DNA of 64,000 bases from Hysterangium stoloniferum (lineage: Eukaryota > Basidiomycota > Agaricomycetes > Hysterangiales > Hysterangiaceae), in contig WHVD01000041.1 in the NCBI GenBank assembly GCA_015178975.1, forward strand, positions 62,001 through 126,000, read 5' to 3'. Positions 61,376 through 64,000 of the stretch are shown here, one piece after another (the first letter of the stretch is position 1; the number at the start of each line of letters is the position of its first letter). A program made the position numbers and the translations under genes. The notes beneath the pieces are model-generated. The model was not told where the DNA came from and did no database searches. It worked only from the letters and a program-made list of their open reading frames with translations.

Positions 61376-61710
61376 TGTCACAACAGTCACAAAACATCAA
61401 AAACATACAAGATCAATTTTGACAATTCTTTGACTTAACTTCAACAAACCTTCAACTCAATGAACATTTGACTTTATTTGACAGCTTCAACTAACCTTCA
61501 ACTTGTCTCATTTCAATGTCATAGCATAGTCATAGGTAAATGATGAAAGGCATAAAAGGACAATGATAGGAGTGAGGGAAGTCAGTCAGAAAATCTTGAT
61601 CTCATCTGTACATTAGTAATTGTATTATTAATCTGAGTCTTGAATAATTGTAACACTTCAACATTTGATCTGTGAGCCTTTGTGTCTGGTATTTGCCGGT
61701 ACATTGTGTT
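61376..61710. repeat. Diverged LTR related to the 494-bp solo LTR
   Basis: Starts TGTCACAACAG and matches the LTR at 8134-8627 through TCATAGGTAAATGAT (61531), GGACAATGATAGGA (61558), GAAGTCAGTCAGAAAA (61580) and the region around GTGAGCCTTTGTGTC. The far end could not be fixed. Confidence 0.65.
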
Positions 61711-62306
61711 TCAGTCACCAGAAAACCCACCAGACTCCGTCTCTGTCTATATCCGACCTTGTCCCACATGTTAGTCACCGGACCCCGCTCAGTAAAACCC
61801 ATCACCTCTCTAACAGAGTCCTGTTCCCGTTTTAGTCAAATGACCTGTCACGATTTGGACTTCGCTCCTGCTCCGTTTCCCATTATGGTTTATGATTTGT
61901 CACTATTCGGACTCTGCTACGTTCCGTCCCGTTCCTAACACCAATTTGGTGTTTACTTTTCCTGTTTTATGTTTTGCTCATTTCATTCCATCATTACTGG
62001 ATTCGGTATGACATTCACTCTATGGTCTATTTAAACTGGCAGATGTTGTACATACATACAATCCAGTCAGAAAATTGGCTTAGATCCCCCCCAGTAATCT
62101 AATACATTTTCCACTCTAAACTCCTACTTGAATTACATACACTGCTCACACTAGTCGGAGCCCACAGGCTCCAGCGCATCTATCTCTCTCACCAATCTCG
62201 ACTCACAACCCACGACCTCCGACCTACGACCCCTCGACCCACGACCTCCACCCGGACTCCCTGGGATTCCCATCCACCCATCTGAAATTGGACGACACGA
62301 TCTAGT

Positions 62307-62340
62307 GAGGGTGCAGCCTATAAGCTGAAGCCAAGTCCTA
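62307..62340 (-). repeat. Inverted segment of the G1 LTR
   Basis: Reverse complement of 60136-60168 with about two mismatches in 33 bases (AGGACTTGGCTTCAGC core). It sits just left of the third G1 LTR, where the direct-orientation copy would be expected. Confidence 0.7.
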
Positions 62341-62399
62341 CCAGATATCCCACGGGTTTCTCCAGAGACCCGCCGTGTATGCACCCTAACAGCAAGCAA

Positions 62400-62896
62400 A
62401 GGTGGGAGTGGGATACTTAGAGCGGGACTACAAGAGAGGTATACAAGTGTTCTGGGTCGATATTCTGATTGCCCAGTAGCTACATTACAGTGGGTCTATA
62501 TACAAGTTATTGGCATCTAGAAACTACTAACTAAGGGAAGAGCAGAAACACTATTTGACAAATAGACTTGACTAGAAACCGGAAGGTTACGATAAGATTG
62601 GAAGCTGTGATTTAGCTGAGAGTGGGATTATGAGAAAAGGGAATAGTCCACAGGCTACAAGTATATACGGGCATATGTGAAACATAGAGTAAAACAGATC
62701 ATCATAATGAAAGGGGACATATCAAAGCGTAACCAGATGGTATGAGTATATTTTGACAGAGGTGTAAATGGGGTTTGATCGCCATAAAGGGATACATCAG
62801 TGTCAGTGTTCCGACGGTTGCCGAAATGAATGTCAATAGACAGTAGTATCCTTACGGACCATCAGGTTGCAACATGGTTATGACATGGTTGTAACA
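62400..62896. repeat. LTR, family G1 copy 3
   Basis: Matches copies 1 and 2 (GTCGATATTCTGATTGCC, TAGACTTGACTAGAAAC, AAACAGATCATCATAATG) and ends in TTGTAACAC like them. The left part differs and carries the inverted segment. It lies about 100 bp upstream of the Gypsy pol remnant, which may belong to the same element, though no primer site or gag remains. Confidence 0.7.
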
Positions 62897-62989
62897 CAAG
62901 TACAACTGATCAGGATATTAGATCTATTAAATACTAAGAACTGCACTAAGTGAAAGGTAGCCTATGATAAAGGAGAGAAGATACCTCAG

Positions 62990-64000
62990 TTAGTAATATC
63001 AATAAGTAAAGAAGGAGATGATTTATCAGAGAATGGTAGTTGGGCCCAGAGCTTTGAAGATATTATTGTTCATGCTGAAAGAATGATTGTCTACTGGTCA
63101 AGAACCTTAAAGCCAGCTGAGAGGAATTATTCCACAGAAAGGGAGACATTAGCACTTAAAGATGCCCTGATAAAGTTCCAGCCTTATCTGGAAAGAGAAA
63201 AAATATGGGTAATCACTGACCATGCTACACTAACCTGGAGTAAGACATTCCAGAATGTCGATTGCTTACCTGGGGAACAGTATTTGCAGGATACCCAGAC
63301 TTGAAAATAGTTCACAGGAAGGGTACATTCAAATGTTGTTCCAATATCAAGGTTTAGAAGAAGGTTTGCCAATGAAGATAGTCCAATGAAAGATTGAGAC
63401 AAATCTATAGAGTTACAAGAGAATGGAACAGACTCACTAGGAAATCTGTATGATGGAATTCGACCAGTATTTGAACAGAAGTATTGTTCTTATGCTCAAA
63501 GAGCTGAGTTTGAGTTTGAACCACCTGAACAGGCTGTAAGCTTAGACATACAGCTTGAAAACTCAAATATAGGAAGCATAGACTTACCCTACAATAGTAT
63601 ACACACATATAGTGTGTTAATCAGCTTTGGGAATGAAGAATTACAAGAATTTGTTGAAGGCTATCAGAAGGATGAGTACTTCCAGGATGTCCTAGAAAAT
63701 TTGAAATGGAATCCAATTGGGAAAACCCAAAGCTCTCCAGTATTCATTAGGGAATGACAACATAATCTATTATTATGAAGACTCACAAAGTTTATTAAGG
63801 TTATGTGTGCCTAAAGAAAAACAAATAGAAATAATGAGTGAGGCACATAATGAATCAAGTGAGGGGGCCCATTCAGGATATCATAAAATCTACAAAAGAA
63901 TTGCAAGTGGCTACTACTGGCCAAGGATGTTAAGATCAATTCTAAAGTATGTAAGGACATGTGATAGCTATACATACATATATATGTCAAAAGTCCAAAG
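62990..64000 (+). pseudogene. Ty3/Gypsy pol remnant: RNase H and integrase zinc finger (runs off window)
   Basis: The first frame (about 63010-63304) is the RNase H part of a Gypsy polyprotein: WSRTLKPAERNYSTERETLA, then FQPYLEREKIWVITDHATL. A stop and frame change follow, where LKIVHRKGT marks the usual end of RNase H. A second open stretch (about 63400-63757) is a linker (EFVEGYQKDEYFQDVLENLK) closed by a stop. A third (from about 63797) is the integrase zinc finger: LCVPKEKQIEIMSEAHNESS, HSGYHKIYKRIASGYYWPRM, RTCDSY, with the last zinc cysteine replaced by Tyr. Multiple frame breaks show it is dead. Reverse transcriptase and gag are missing upstream, and the integrase core would lie beyond the window. 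Confidence 0.88.

Noticed and set aside
60108-62896. A complete Gypsy element bounded by the second and third G1 LTRs
   Set aside because: No gag or pol lies between them; the pol remnant is to the right of the third copy and the intervening DNA contains other LTR families.

Overview
The window reads as nuclear DNA of a filamentous basidiomycete, most likely a mushroom-forming agaricomycete. Every confident protein gene is split by short GT-AG introns, mostly about 45-130 bases long and several with a CTAAY branch site. The gene set is eukaryotic and fungal: UBA2, PUF6, UTP7/WDR46, a cyclophilin, a protein-O-fucosyltransferase-like membrane enzyme, and a dienelactone-hydrolase/SnoaL-type protein. 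Introns occur in tRNA genes, and the mobile DNA (Copia and Gypsy LTR elements, a tyrosine-recombinase element) is of fungal type. No bacterial operon structure, Shine-Dalgarno sites or CRISPR are present.

Layout. 1-1.9 kb: the end of an LTR, then a broken tyrosine recombinase. 1.9-18 kb: three head-to-tail copies of a unit of about 3.05 kb. The first copy carries a 21-base minisatellite of 30 units and is interrupted by a 6.7 kb Copia retrotransposon. That element is interrupted by a long LTR, which is interrupted in turn by a 494-bp solo LTR with a perfect target duplication. The array ends against UBA2 (18.2-21.5 kb, minus), and two units carry a decayed copy of the UBA2 catalytic-cysteine exon. 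22.2-23.9 kb: the O-fucosyltransferase-like gene (minus), then tRNA-Gly(GCC). 24.3-27.1 kb: unrecognised coding remnants. 27.5-30.5 kb: PUF6 (plus). 32.1-42.5 kb: a direct duplication of a segment of about 4.2 kb carrying an intron-containing tRNA-His; only the second copy holds a coiled-coil protein gene. 43.4-44.8 kb: an eight-exon divergent cyclophilin. 45-50.3 kb: no recognisable gene. 50.3 kb: a third tRNA-His. 50.9-53.7 kb: UTP7/WDR46. 53.7-58 kb: no gene seen. 58.0-59.5 kb: the DLH/SnoaL-type gene. 59.7-64 kb: LTR remains and a decayed Gypsy pol that runs off the window.

The genes do not form one pathway. Two serve ribosome biogenesis (PUF6 and UTP7), one the SUMO pathway (UBA2), and the rest are separate housekeeping or lineage genes. 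The main story is genome dynamics: nested insertions, tandem and segmental duplication, capture of a gene exon, minisatellite growth, and a mutation pattern in the Copia LTRs that points to CpG methylation. I found no convincing unknown defence or biosynthetic system. Exon boundaries were assigned by eye from reading frame, splice signals and family motifs.
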